DNA from: Albugo candida
Taxonomy: Eukaryota > Oomycota > Peronosporomycetes > Albuginales
DNA length: 64,000 nt
Direction of reading: 5' to 3'
Assembly: GCA_040437565.1 (NCBI GenBank)
Contig: JBDOQK010000057.1
Coordinates: forward strand, 1 to 64,000
Part shown: positions 12,025 to 22,399 of the stretch, piece after piece
How the letters are laid out: each line of letters opens with the position of its first letter
Numbering within the stretch: the stretch's first letter is position 1
Position numbers and translations under genes: made by a program
Notes under the pieces: generated by a model
Database searches by the model: none
Told to the model about the DNA's origin: nothing
The model's input: the letters and a program-made list of their open reading frames with translations, nothing else

Positions 12025-13378
12025 TCAACACGCCAATTTGCATCCTTTTGCCTCCAACTTTCCATACGAGACAATATTCCAAGGGAGGTGTTCCGAATGT
12101 TGCACAGCGTTCAATCGAACATTCCTCGGTAAACCGACGACTGTTGCGATAATCTTCGCCGATCCTGTCCACCCCAGCTTCATTTCCCTCCCATTTGGAA
12201 GTATGCATGATTCGGTGCATTCCTTACGATGATGTAACATGTTTACATCCGTTACAAGGTGCCTGCTGGATCCGCTGTCTAGTATCCATCCTTTCTTCGC
12301 TTGTTCCAGCGTAGTACTTTTGCATTCGATTCCTAAAACGATGTCTTCACTGCTGGAGGATCTCTGGTTTCGGCAATCCTTTTTCATTTGTCAACTATTC
12401 CCGCAATTGTAGCAGTTTATTCGCTTCTTCGGCTTGAATTCCCTTATCGCACCGATTTGTTCTCGTGGGAACTTCTTTGGCTCTCTTGGTGCGTCACTGA
12501 TGATTTCTGAATCCATAAGCTGGGCAAAATGACACAGTTCCTCGGCTTGCCTTCTGCTGTCTTCTCTCATTGTGTTGACACGGGCCATCAGAGCTTGTTT
12601 GAAATCAGGCTTTCAGTACTTGATAACGCTTTCCAGGAGCATATCATCGGCTCCACCGACTGCTTCACTAGTGCCGACAAGAAAAAAAATGCTCACTGAA
12701 AGAACTTACAGTCGGTTTTTTTGCCGTAAAGAGGCGTTTTGCCTGCGTCCTGGTGATGTTGGTCCGGAATACTTCGTTGATCCGGTCTATCACTTCTTCA
12801 ACGCTAGAGCACTGAGTCATTCATTGAGGGTCCTGCTGCTCGTAATAAGTGAGCTCTTTTCCGCTCAGATGCCGTCCTAGGCAGTCCAGCTTCACCTCCT
12901 CAATCCACATTTCACCGGATGCTTGCTGGGCGTGCGATAGTTGCCGCAAGAAGCGAAAACCCCATAGGGTAAACGTCGCTCCAAGTCCCGGGTATATCTC
13001 TTTTCCGTCGAATGGCGGAATGGCTAGCTTCATATCCCTTATTGCTGGGAATCTCACTCGATTTAGCCCATCCACCGCATTATGTTGCAAGGCATGGACT
13101 AACTTTTCCTCATCCCGCTTCCACGATGCTACATTGGTTTTGCATCCAGGGATGACATTGTCAAATACTGTCATTGGTTGCGCGGCCAAGAAAATAAGCT
13201 CTCTGCTCGCGCGGGTGGTGCTGGTACGGGCGAGCCGACGCTCCGCTCAGTTTCGATCTTGTCCAGTCAATTGCCGAGTGTCTCCAGCAGCATTATCATT
13301 CGGTCCATCTTCGACTCATCTGATCCGTCGGATTCCTCCATGGGCTTTGCTGGTGGAATCTTGGTTGGGCTCATAACC
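12025..13378 (-). pseudogene. Copia fossil: Gag and protease region
   Basis: Gag-like sequence lies at about 12390-13375, with IPPFDGKEIYPGLG and later a zinc-knuckle-like CYNCGNS near 12391. The protease active-site motif DSGSSRHL lies near 12265-12290. The Gag text resembles copia elements of Phytophthora. The region is broken and is treated as a fossil. Confidence 0.85.
13363..13378 (-). promoter_or_regulatory. Putative tRNA primer-binding site of the copia fossil
   Basis: Directly inside the 5' LTR the minus strand reads GGTTATGAGCCCAACC. This is a primer-binding-like site in the expected position and resembles those of oomycete copia elements. Confidence 0.6.
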
Positions 13379-13528
13379 TGTTGGCAGGTGAGCGAAGTTG
13401 CGGTGGTCCAGGAAAATTGCCGAAACTGAGGTTTTATTTTTTAGAAAATGAAAATCCTAACCAATCGTTTGAACTAAGTTCCAAGTGCGACTAGAAACCT
13501 AAAACACATTGTTAAGTTCCTTTTAACA
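13379..13528 (-). repeat. Copia fossil LTR (5' LTR)
   Basis: This is the 150-bp partner of 9044-9190. In plus orientation it ends TTTTAACA at 13528. As the element is read on the minus strand, this is its upstream LTR. Confidence 0.92.
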
Positions 13529-14553
13529 CCATCCATCTTTGTATTGGTATGTTTTCTCCTTCTTAGGCTTGAGAGTCATCCTGCCCGCCACCAGAGCCTT
13601 GAGAGCAAAAGCCTGATGATTGGAGGATTGGTCGAAAGAAAAAGTCCTGATATTTTTTGCTGTAAGAAAAAATCAATCTTCAGTTCCAACTAATAATGTG
13701 AAACAATTAATCTGAAAAACTCATCAATACATCCTGGATGAAGAATGTTGAAAATGGGGATGGCCCTCTCATTGAGTCGCCTTACTATGTCTACACTTTT
13801 CCACCAACCATCTCTGTTCTTGCCTGCCTTGATGATCTCTCTCTGGCTGATGGTGAAGTGAGCCCTTTCTCCCTCGCTTGCTGATCAGCGGCTTTTATGA
13901 GCCCGTGCCATGAACACATGAAAGCCACTGATCATGATTGACCCCCTGGTCCTTTCTTCCTAATCCAACAATCGCCTTATTCTACCAACAACTCTTCTCT
14001 TCCAGCGTTGGTGTAAAAGGCAGACTCATCATACGTCACATGAACATATTTGTTGGCCCACACTTCCACCTTGCCCCCCCAACACATCCATCTCCTCTCC
14101 AGTCCACTCATCCATCTATTTTTTGTACTCCATCATCCTCTCTGACCAACCCTCTCTATACTCACCACATCCTCCCTTTCATGACCGTCCATATACAGCT
14201 ATTTTCCAAATCCCCATATCTTAACGTACTTAACCACTGCAAAGTAGCTGATCTTCTTCTCCTTCCTTCTCAGGACTTTAGAGGAAATGCTTTTTTGAAG
14301 GACCATCTGGAGCTCTTTGGGAGATCTTTCATTGATCTTCCTCCTCTTCATCCATGACAGACTCTCCCTCTTGATATCAATGTCTGCCAGGATCCCTCTT
14401 CTTTTCTGAATGTTGGCCTTGATGATGTGTTGGAAGGGCTTTGTTGACCAAGTACCGATCTGCCCAAAGCCTAACGTTCCTGCAGGCCCAGTCGGAGGTC
14501 TTGTGCAGTTTGTCGTTTGCTGCAGTACCTGACGCTTCCTTCTCTCCCATGCC
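13529..14553 (-). pseudogene. DDE transposase fragment, cut at its 3' side by the copia fossil
   Basis: Minus-strand pieces match one DDE transposase family common in fungi and also found in other eukaryotic microbes. From 14553 downwards they are: KTSDWACRNVRLWADRYL; a helix-turn-helix-like stretch with RSPKELQMVLQKSI; DGHERED near 14180; VHVTYDESAFYTN near 14005, which carries a candidate catalytic Asp; RKKGPG; WWKSVDIVRRLNERAIPIF and HPG near 13740-13800; then FDQSSNHQAFALKAL near 13600, with a further Asp. An intron acceptor (TTTTTTCTTACAG) precedes the FDQSSNH exon, giving an intron of about 13662-13738. Several frame changes show that the gene is dead. Sequence past KPKKEKTYQYKDG is lost where the copia LTR begins. 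I did not find a continuation on the far side of the copia element. Confidence 0.8.
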
Positions 14554-14618
14554 CTGGTAGTAGAGAACTAGAAATCATCAGTAATATTACTATAATAAAA
14601 GGCAGTCTCATAACTCAC
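14554..14618 (-). repeat. Intron-like 65-bp repeat, copy 3
   Basis: On the minus strand this starts GTGAGTTATGAG and ends CTACTACCAG, immediately before transposase-like coding sequence, so it has the form of a GT-AG intron. Close copies lie at 17253-17316 and 17322-17380 in the same orientation. Confidence 0.7.
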
Positions 14619-14632
14619 TTTCTTTAAATCTA

Positions 14633-14750
14633 GGGAAGTGTTATCTTCACTCCCTTTTCAAGTAAGGCGGTACACATAATTATACTATGTGTATATATTA
14701 TGTATACTTTTTATTTATAGATAGCGACTTGTTATAGGGAGTTGGTATAT
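14633..14750 (+). repeat. Left terminal inverted repeat
   Basis: This arm is the inverted partner of about 17128-17246 and is AT-rich. It contains CAAGTAAGGCGGTACACATA, whose counterpart in the right arm reads TATGTGTGCCACCTTACTTG. By eye, well over two thirds of positions agree. Confidence 0.8.
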
Positions 14751-14962
14751 TTACTCCTTTTTTGGTTAAATTCACTCCCTTTTCAAGTCAGGTGGCAAAC
14801 ATTACTATACTATGTATACTTCTTACTTATATTTAGGAAGCTGTTATATTCACCCGCTTTCAAGTCAAGCGGCACACATTAGCATACTATTTACACTTTT
14901 TCTTTATACACAGGAAATTGTTATGTTCACTCCTTTTCAAGTCACGTGACACACATAAATAA
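14646..14962 (+). repeat. Subterminal tandem repeat, four units
   Basis: Units begin at about 14646, 14771, 14849 and 14936, each with TTCACTCCCTTTTCAAGT or a close variant. They continue through an ACACAT-TATACTAT block. Spacing is 125, 78 and 87 bp, so the array is degenerate. The first unit overlaps the terminal inverted repeat, and one inverted unit is present at the right end. Repeated subterminal motifs of this sort are typical transposase-binding arrays; that role is inference. Confidence 0.75.
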
Positions 14963-15890
14963 TTCGCAGAGAGGAGAAAGGGCATTGAATATGCCGAGAT
15001 GCTTTCTGTAGCTTCCGTTCTGATAATTGAAACAGGAGTGCACCACCACCGTCACATTTCAAGTATGCATTTTTTACCCGTTAGCCGAACGTTAAATAGT
15101 CATCGCGTGTTCTTGGCCAAACGCCCATTTTTGTGCTGCGGAGAGCAATTCTTCACGGCTACCATATCCGGCCTTTTGGTGAGGTAGCATGTCTGGAGTG
15201 CTCACTGCGTCAGCTAAGCAAGAAGATGTGGCATTTCCTGCGCGTAAACATTCTGTTATTGCATGAATGCCAGCATCTCTTTAGATGCCGTTGTCATTCG
15301 GTGCAAGCATATTTCAATGTTGATGTCGAAGTCAAGTCGGCAACATCCACTGTATCGAGAAACAGAAGGTAAAACGGGTAGAAGTGGTGTGCCGCGATTG
15401 GTATATAGAAAGGATCCTATTTAGTACAAATGAGTCGAGAAAATTAGGCAATATTCATTCAGCAATTACACAAAGCTGCGCTTAGGGGGTCGAGTGGTTG
15501 ATCAACCTTTAGGAGCACGAGTTGCTGATGACTTCGGGACTATGCAATCCGTAGTCTCTACTGATATTCCACCGCAGCAACCTTTACTTGTAAGAGATCG
15601 CCCCTCATGCTTGCAATTGAGTTTATAAGGTGGAGGCTTTGTCGCTCCATTTAAGGTGACATGACAGATAGTTCGCTGCGAAGACCACCATAATCATGAT
15701 CTTGGGCTACCACACTTTTCTTCTTCTTGATATTGAGATGATGTCGACTTGTTGCTGGTTGAGTAAATTGCAGAATGAAGAATAATATAGATACAATAAG
15801 AACACACAAGACATGTGGCAGGTCTTAGTAGCCTGAATTATGGTGGTTCACAGGAAAATACGCGCATGAAGAAGGGGCGAAAATCTTGTC

Positions 15891-16130
15891 GAATGTACAA
15901 TGTTGTCGAGGGTACACAGCGCAAACACACGGTTTGCTTGGTTTAACTAATTCTATCCGTTGATTCTTTACGTATTTAATTGGTACAAATACTCTCGCCC
16001 AGCCATTGTTTACTTGACTTTGGAGAGAACTCAAGGCGGTGAGGCGACAACGTTGTCGTAATGTACAACGTTGTCGAGGTTAAATAGCGCAAACAACCGG
16101 TCTGTCGGATTTGTTAAAATAATTCTATGA
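15891..16130 (+). repeat. Two direct repeats, 168 bp apart, with a palindrome between
   Basis: The stretch starting ATGTACAATGTTGTCGAGG at 15893 recurs in altered form at 16061, with similarity over about 68 bp ending in AATTCTAT. A perfect 14-bp palindrome CGACAACGTTGTCG lies at 16045-16058, just before the second copy. This is inside the 2.6-kb element, and no gene is recognisable around it. Confidence 0.65.
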
Positions 16131-17127
16131 ACATCTGCCCTTTCGTAGAATGTGTCGGCAAGCGTTTGATAGCAGTCAGGGAGAATGCAGGTCGTGCAGG
16201 AATGATTGCAGGATTCTGAGATGTTGGCGAAAATCTAAATTATTTGAGATAGTCGGCTTATTTGTTACTAATAAATTTCCTGCTAGAAGGGAAATATTCG
16301 AAAGCGCATGGCGCTCATTTCAAGCGAAATTATTATGCTCAAACTGATCGCATGAAAGGGTCTCTGAGTGTAATGTCTTCGTGCGATAATACTACATCGT
16401 TCTACGCCTGCATTGCGTTAACATTGAGACTGGCCATTCCATCAGCGAAGAGCCATTTCCTGACAGCATGAACATATCTTCTCGTGGGGTCCGTACGTTT
16501 CTGTTTGGTACATGTATGTCCATTAACTGTGGGATGAAACCGTTCGGATTTTGCTCTCCCATTCATGTAAAGATCTGGCTTGCATTGAATACGTCCAACT
16601 TTCGCGACAAGCAGAAATCATGTATTGTTTAAAATCACTAAAGACATACCAAATATGCCACTGGATTCTCTGACTTGTTTTTCCATGACTTTTTTTTCTG
16701 GAGGAAGGAGTTTTCATTTATTTTCTGTCGCAATAGACAAAAAAGGACGCTCAGATTAATCTTCTTGGTGTTCAAGCAAGACGAGCAAAGCTTCCCACTA
16801 CATTTTTTGGGAAGATCGTCCGGCGCTTGATGCATTCAAAGTATCCAGCAGAAGGAATTTTAGCATCCTAGCCATGAGACTGCACACTTATGCAGAAATG
16901 TGCCTACATGGAGGTTATTATATCGAGGTGTATCAATAACAAACGTGTCGTTGAAACACAACTCGACAATTCGAACATAACAGCTTTTGGCAAGGTATCA
17001 TTCAAAGTACACATGTTCGGGATGATTACCTATCCAACAGTTTTGGTTTGCTTTTCTTCTGTCTCCGCATCTTTTAAACAGTGGGCTACCATAGCTGCTC
17101 TGCACCATGCCACAGGAGGGAATACAA

Positions 17128-17246
17128 CAAGTTTCTATGTATAAACAAAAAGTATACATAGTTTATAAACATGATATAATTATGTGTGCCACCTTACTTG
17201 AAAAGGATTGAATTACACCAGTAAGGGAGTTGAAATAACCATTCCC
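17128..17246 (-). repeat. Right terminal inverted repeat
   Basis: This is the inverted partner of 14633-14750. It carries a single inverted copy of the subterminal unit plus about 30 bases absent from the left arm. Confidence 0.8.
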
Positions 17247-17252
17247 TAAATC

Positions 17253-17380
17253 TAGTAGAGAACTAGAAATAATCAGTAATATCAATATAATAAAAAGCAG
17301 TCTAATAACTCACTTTAAATTTAGTAGAGAACTAGAAATAATCAGAAATAATTGTAATAAAAAGCATTCTAATAACTCAC
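17253..17380 (-). repeat. Two tandem intron-like repeats, copies 2 and 1
   Basis: Copies at 17253-17316 and 17322-17380 match 14554-14618. The spacing between their starts is 69 bp. Each contains GTGAGTTATTAG and TTCTAGTTCTCTACTA on the minus strand. With copy 3, they formed one array that the 2.6-kb element later split. Confidence 0.75.
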
Positions 17381-17610
17381 TACGCCCATTATAATTACTG
17401 CATGAAGAAAACCCCATGTACTTGATATTTATTTATTGAATCTAGCAGAAATCTAGAGAAACGCAATAATATATCAATTATGGAAAGTTGACTGCTATGA
17501 AATTCGCTAACAGCTGGTAATTGTAACTTTCTATAATGAAATCAGTAAGTCACAATATTTTTGTCATTCCAAAACCTGACGGATGCATGAGAGTCTCATA
17601 TAGTAGACTC
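17381..17610. other. Intergenic, two imperfect hairpins
   Basis: ATTATGGAAAGTT at 17477-17489 pairs with AACTTTCTATAAT at 17525-17537 with one mismatch. A second imperfect palindrome (TGCATGAG...CTCATGCA) at 17584-17615 runs into the start codon of the next gene. No coding sequence is seen. Confidence 0.5.
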
Positions 17611-18024
17611 ATGCACTCATTTGGGGCTCTGGGATGGTTCCCCTCAGGTCCGACGCTAAGGTATATATTCTCACGAAAGGTGATATGATTTCGTTTACGT
17701 TGTAAGTTCTAACTTCTATATTTTACCTGTAGGGCAATATTGTGAGGTTTAGTGCAGATCATGTGGCACCTGGGATGGAGGAAAGAGACGCAGCAACTTA
17801 TCCAAAATCCTCCGGTGCAGATCATGTGGCACCTGGGATGGAGGAAAGAGTTGCAGGAGCTTATCCGAATCCTCCCGTGCAACATGCATCAACCTTCTAT
17901 AAATGGACGCTTTGGGTCACAGCCTGTATCGGTAAGTTTTATTTGATCAAATTCCTTTTACCTCACGTCTTTTTTTCATTAAGTCCTTATCTTTGCAATG
18001 GTGTACACGAGCACGCATCATTAA
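17611..18024 (+). CDS. Small spliced gene: 21-residue tandem repeat plus C-terminal membrane helix
   Basis: The model is ATG at 17611, exon 1 to 17660, a 92-bp intron 17661-17752 (GTATAT...TTTAG), exon 2 at 17753-17931, a 52-bp intron 17932-17983 (GTAAGT...CATTAAG), and exon 3 to the TAA at 18022-18024. It gives about 89 residues. Exon 2 holds two copies of a 21-residue unit (ADHVAPGMEERDAATYPKSSG, then a variant ending PNPPV), made by a 63-bp DNA repeat. Joining exons 2 and 3 creates a 15-17 residue hydrophobic helix (WTLWVTACIVLIFAMVY), then TSTHH and stop. That layout suggests a tail-anchored membrane protein with most of the chain in the cytosol. An alternative acceptor at 17731-17732 would change exon 1 usage. 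I recognise no family, and the function is unknown. The second intron is the stronger of the two. Confidence 0.55.
17752..17877 (+). repeat. 63-bp in-frame tandem repeat
   Basis: Two units (17752-17814 and 17815-17877) are about 89% identical by eye. A short third start (GTGCA) follows. The period of 63 is a multiple of three and the frame stays open through both units. Confidence 0.9.
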
Positions 18025-20968
18025 CGTGCGCCAAGATGTCCATGCGACCAAGGGAAGCGCTTTCTATTCAAATTCTGTGTTTAAATTTGTATTATGTGTT
18101 ATAGATAATGATGTGATACACTGTATCAGATCATTTCTATCCTTCTAATTTTAAAACAAAACTTCTAAGCGCTTACCTTTTTTATTAGTGTTTCGGCTTT
18201 TGTATATTTGTGTAAATAGATAATATAAGAAAGTATGTAAGTTCATTTTTACCTTCTAAACCTACAGCAGAAGACGTACCAGTTTGTGAGGATGTTACAG
18301 CAGATAAATTGATGTAATATAAAATGTCAAGAGTTTCTTAAACCATCGCGCGACATCTTTTTTGGTTATTACATTAGAGTTCTCCTTCACGTGGAAAGGG
18401 AAGGTAAAGAGGATCGTGAACACGCGTTACTAGGACTAAAATTATTTGCGGGCGACATAAACGGGTACAGTCACTCAGTCTACATGTAGATAACTGTTTG
18501 AAAGGCTAAAAAAACAAAGATATTAGGTTTTGTGGTTTTTGAATTATTATATAAATTTATTTCTTTACAACACAAAATGGCAACGCAATTGGGGAAGCAT
18601 AGAGATCCCTCAATGTCTTTAAATGGGGTGAGTGGCTGGTCATAATTGCAGGTGTCCATATTTACTAGAATAAGATAAGCTGACTGCTCTAGTTGCGAAG
18701 CCTATTTTAGAAATCAAATATTTCTATGAGAGATGAAAATTCGTCTTAGTTCTGTTCTGTGAATATGTTAATTTGTAAATATTTTAGCCAGTTGCACGTT
18801 AAATCGTCATTGTGAATGCTGCGATAACAAGCAACACGATCCATCAATGAATACACATGGAGTCACCATTAATCCTGCAGCTGAAATATCGGCATAGAAT
18901 AATGAAAATTGTATTCCTATGGTAGAGAAAAGAACACTATGTGCTCTTCAGAACTGAGTTTTGAACATATGCTGACGGGAAGCAATTTTGACGACAGGAA
19001 GATGACTGCTGGAAAAGTAATGAAAATGGAGCTCAGCTCCCAAATACCTTCTCAATTTGATGTATCTTCGAGACTGCAGACAAGAACGTCAAGAAGCGTT
19101 GCAAGCAAGTCTTCTCAGATCTACTAGGTAGAAAGAATCATCATCTTTCATAAGCTGGAACAAGCAAGATTCCACCTTCATCGAACTCCTCAAACTCTTC
19201 AGATTGCACCGACTCGAAGGTAATACTATCGAACAAGGAAAGGGTGATACAATTTGCGGAAATCATAGACACATAATTGATTAAAAAGGTCATAAACTCT
19301 GACTCCTTTCCCCATGATATCACTCTTTATACAAGATAAACCGCGAAAGAGGACATGATATTCGACAAGCCGACAGAAAGATGGCAAGTTGGCTGCGAAT
19401 CTAGTGATAGTGGCTTCCAGCAAATAGTTTTGTGGATGTAATATGCGCACTTAGAGGAGGGCAACACGTAGAGTATATTACCGATCAAGCTGTGAACAAG
19501 ATCGTGACAGCAGAAAAAAACGCAACATGGGAGAATATAACTGAAATATATTGACATTTCACGTCAGAGCTTTGATCTATATTTCGTTGTACAATTCCTA
19601 CGTGAGTGTTTGATTCGGCTACTTTTGATTGTACTGAAAAGGTCATTGCAAGTTGTAGATGAAAGAAGCTCTCGCAATGCATCCTAGAAGCTTCGGATGC
19701 ACACATGCGCCGAGAGACAAGTTTCTGAAGAAAATTTGAAAAAAGAAGCATCCTAGATCGTGTTTTCTCGTTTGCAAAGTCAAACAACCTGCAGAAATTC
19801 AAGAAAAGGAGGGAAAGGTGAAAATCGGTCGAAATCATCCGGAGCTACAAATGTGGATGATGCGAACCACGCTGGAACGGCCGGAGTAATGAATTATACT
19901 TTAATTCTAATGGAAGGAGACTCGGAAAAACTCTGACGATTGGGAGAGTTTTGGTTGTAGGAAAAAATTGCTATGGTTAGGTCCCGCTGAAAAGAAAGCT
20001 TTCAAAGGTTTGTGAAGCAAGCTATTCTAAATAATCAAGGTATACAAACCATCACAAAGAATATTAGGCTCAAATATGCTCAAGTGTTGCAGTCAACAAA
20101 ATCAACGCGCTATGGGAATTTGATGATTCTGGTTAATCAAGATCACAGTAAAAGTCACATTGAAATCCTTGAGATCAATTTCATGTATCGTTTTTTGCCA
20201 TCATTACTTCGCTCAAGAGATGTACGCACGAATTCATCACTCCAATTGTCAAGTGCGCAAACGGATGAATTAACAAGGTGTTTCTTACAATACCAGAGTA
20301 TGAAAATATGTAGGTTGGCCAACAAAACGGTGAAGGATTAAGTATTAAAAAAAGTCTCGGGACATTCACAACAGAAGAAGCGAAATGGTAATTTACCGAT
20401 TTACCGACGCCTCCGATTTCTTCCAGTTATAAAAATGAAGAAGTTGGCGACTCGATTAACATGGCTTTTTTCAAAAACTAGTCGAAGAGCGAAAGGATTG
20501 GTTGCGATGATTCGAGCCTGACACCAATGCGGTTTATACCACTAATGGCATGCCCTACTTGGATTACGTCTACCATGATAGTATATCAACGATTCACAAA
20601 AAGGTTTTCGTTGTAGATTCGTCAATAAAGAAGTCATCTTGTTCTTTAGGTCCGATACTATGCAACCTATTCCTTTCCTAATGGACGGATTCAAACCATC
20701 ACAGTTCAGAGTGCTCATTTGTTAGCTTAAATGCAACTGCAAGGTACGTAGTATTGATTGCATAACGTCTATGCTGTACTGAGCACACTTGAAATCATAG
20801 GTGGAAATTCAAGTGGTACACTTAGCCGGCTGTGTGTCTGACAGTTCATGGCATCATTATAGTGAATCAAATCTTCATGAAAGGATCATCAATATAGCTC
20901 AAGACTTTACAATGTGTGATCATGCGAACCCATTATCTCCAGGTGGACAAAGCGGTACTCGGATCGTT
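18025..20968. other. No recognised gene
   Basis: The sequence is AT-rich up to about 18800. After that there are frames of 60-117 codons on both strands, for example 18909-19127 (plus), 19485-19838 (minus) and 20012-20341 (plus, 109 codons). None has a recognisable motif and they overlap each other on opposite strands. I regard them as chance or decayed frames. Confidence 0.4.
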
Positions 20969-21495
20969 GCTAGGAAAGATGAAGCTAGCCCTCGTTACAG
21001 TTAATAAATTGGAGCTGATTGCGTACAAGATTCTTGATCCTAAAATGATTCCTTAATAAGCATCATTGATGAAGACGGGAATTCATCGACCAGAATGGTA
21101 TACTTCGGTGATTCCGATGGTGCAGGTGGACGGAAGTGATGGTATCGGAACATGCCGGCTAATCTCTACCCTAAATAATAATCCTCTGAATCTGATCGAG
21201 AATATACGTGTTCAGCTCTCCGTCTTCGCCTAGCAGACTTTGAATCTGGAAAGCCGTAACAAAAGTTTCCGGAATGTATGATGTGGTTCGTCCTCCATGC
21301 CAAGATTGTACCAAACGTTCGGCGTACTTTGATTACGAGTAGCAGCTTCATAATGTAACCTCAGGTCGCAGTGAAACCACATAGGTTGTGCCATGTAGTA
21401 CTGACGGCGCTGAAGAACATTTCAATCTGAAAGTATAATGGTCCAATCCATCTGATGCCGCATTTTTCACCTTTCAAGTGTGTGTCCACCAAGAA
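20969..21495. repeat. 527-bp block, copy 1, left of a gap
   Basis: This block recurs almost identically at 21596-22122. It ends exactly at the N run, and the second copy begins exactly at the end of the N run. Only a few single-base differences are visible. That geometry points to two overlapping contigs or haplotypes that were not merged, more than to a biological duplication. Confidence 0.92.
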
Positions 21496-21595
21496 NNNNN
21501 NNNNNNNNNNNNNNNNNNNNNNNNNNNNNNNNNNNNNNNNNNNNNNNNNNNNNNNNNNNNNNNNNNNNNNNNNNNNNNNNNNNNNNNNNNNNNNN
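21496..21595. other. Assembly gap, 100 N
   Basis: Exactly 100 undetermined bases, a common placeholder length for a gap of unknown size. Confidence 1.
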
Positions 21596-22122
21596 GCTAG
21601 GAAAGATGAAGCTAGCCCTCGTTACAGTTAATAAATTGGAGCTGATTGCGTACAAGATTCTAGATCCTAAAATGATTCCTTAATAAGCATCATTGATGAA
21701 GACGGGAATTCATCGACCAGAATGGTATACTTCGGTGATTCCGATGGTGCAGGTGGACGGAAGTGATGGTATCGGAACATGCCGGCTAATCTCTACCCTA
21801 AATAATAATCCTCTAAATCTGATCGAGAATATACGTGTTCAGCTCTCCGTCTTCGCCTAGCAGACTTTGAATCTGGAAAGCCGTAACAAAAGTTTCCGGA
21901 ATGTATGATGTGGTTCGTCCTCCATGCCAAGATTGTACCAAACGTTCGGCGTACTTTGATTACGAGTAGCAGCTTCATAATGTAACCTCAGGTCGCAGTG
22001 AAACCACATAGGTTGTGCCATGTAGTACTGACGGCGCTGAAGAACATTTCAATCTGAAAGTATAATGGTCCAATCCATCTGATGCCGCATTTTTCACCTT
22101 TCAAGTGTGTGTCCACCAAGAA
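21596..22122. repeat. 527-bp block, copy 2, right of a gap
   Basis: This is the near-identical partner of 20969-21495. On the minus strand it may carry the C-terminal tail of the neighbouring LINE: a frame near 21950-22070 reads MAQPMWFHCDLRLHYEAATR, of the kind found after L1 reverse transcriptases. That link is tentative. Confidence 0.88.
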
Positions 22123-22399
22123 CATGTTCTCTTCCATTGAACCATTTTTACATGTCGAAGAGGTGCGATGGTAAATATTTTCATTCGGCTTGTGTGGCTC
22201 AGAAAGGGATGCTTTTTCTTTGTATAAGTTGTAAAAATTCAGTCGAAGCAGTTGTCCAATTTGCGGGAATAATTATCGATACATTAGACTAGTACTGCTG
22301 AAGGGAATGACTTCGTTGTAGCTTCGATTGCCCTTCAAAAAAAGAATCTTGTAGTCTACTTACTTGTCGACGAAGATATAAAAACTCTTGGGGAACGTA

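Larger units (their letters stand above)
9044..13528 (-). mobile_element. Ty1/copia LTR retrotransposon fossil
   Basis: The element is about 4.5 kb, is read on the minus strand, and is bounded by two LTRs about 94% identical by eye. The usual copia order is visible from right to left: Gag region, protease, integrase, reverse transcriptase, RNase H. A primer-binding-like site lies inside the right LTR and a purine tract inside the left one. The Gag and primer-site style resembles Phytophthora copia elements. The coding region is broken in several places, and the LTR divergence suggests it is old rather than recent. Clear target duplications were not found: the 5-bp flanks differ. Its right edge abuts a DDE transposase, so it probably inserted into that older element. 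Confidence 0.93.
14633..17246. mobile_element. 2.6-kb terminal-inverted-repeat element with 8-bp target duplication
   Basis: The left end starts GGGAAGTGTTATCTTCACTCCC. The reverse complement of the right end starts GGGAATGGTTATTTCAACTCCC. Similarity continues for more than 100 bp, interrupted by about 30 extra bases in the right arm. Both ends are flanked by TAAATCTA (14625-14632 and 17247-17254), a perfect 8-bp target duplication. An empty version of the site (TTTAAATTTAGTAGAG) exists in the neighbouring repeat at about 17314-17329. Eight-base duplications with long inverted repeats fit hAT- or Mutator-type elements. I found no transposase inside, only short unrelated frames, so it is probably non-autonomous. 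Its interior holds tandem and direct repeats listed below. Confidence 0.82.

Noticed and set aside
13938-14357. 139-codon plus-strand frame
   Set aside because: It is the shadow of the minus-strand DDE transposase.
14633-17246. Firm hAT assignment from the 8-bp duplication
   Set aside because: The inverted repeats are much longer than usual for hAT and no transposase is present, so a Mutator type is equally possible.
22107-22292. Plus-strand frame with a CDGKYFHSACV...CISC pattern like a PHD finger
   Set aside because: Cysteine spacing is off by one and the N-terminal Cys pair is missing; it lies opposite likely LINE sequence.
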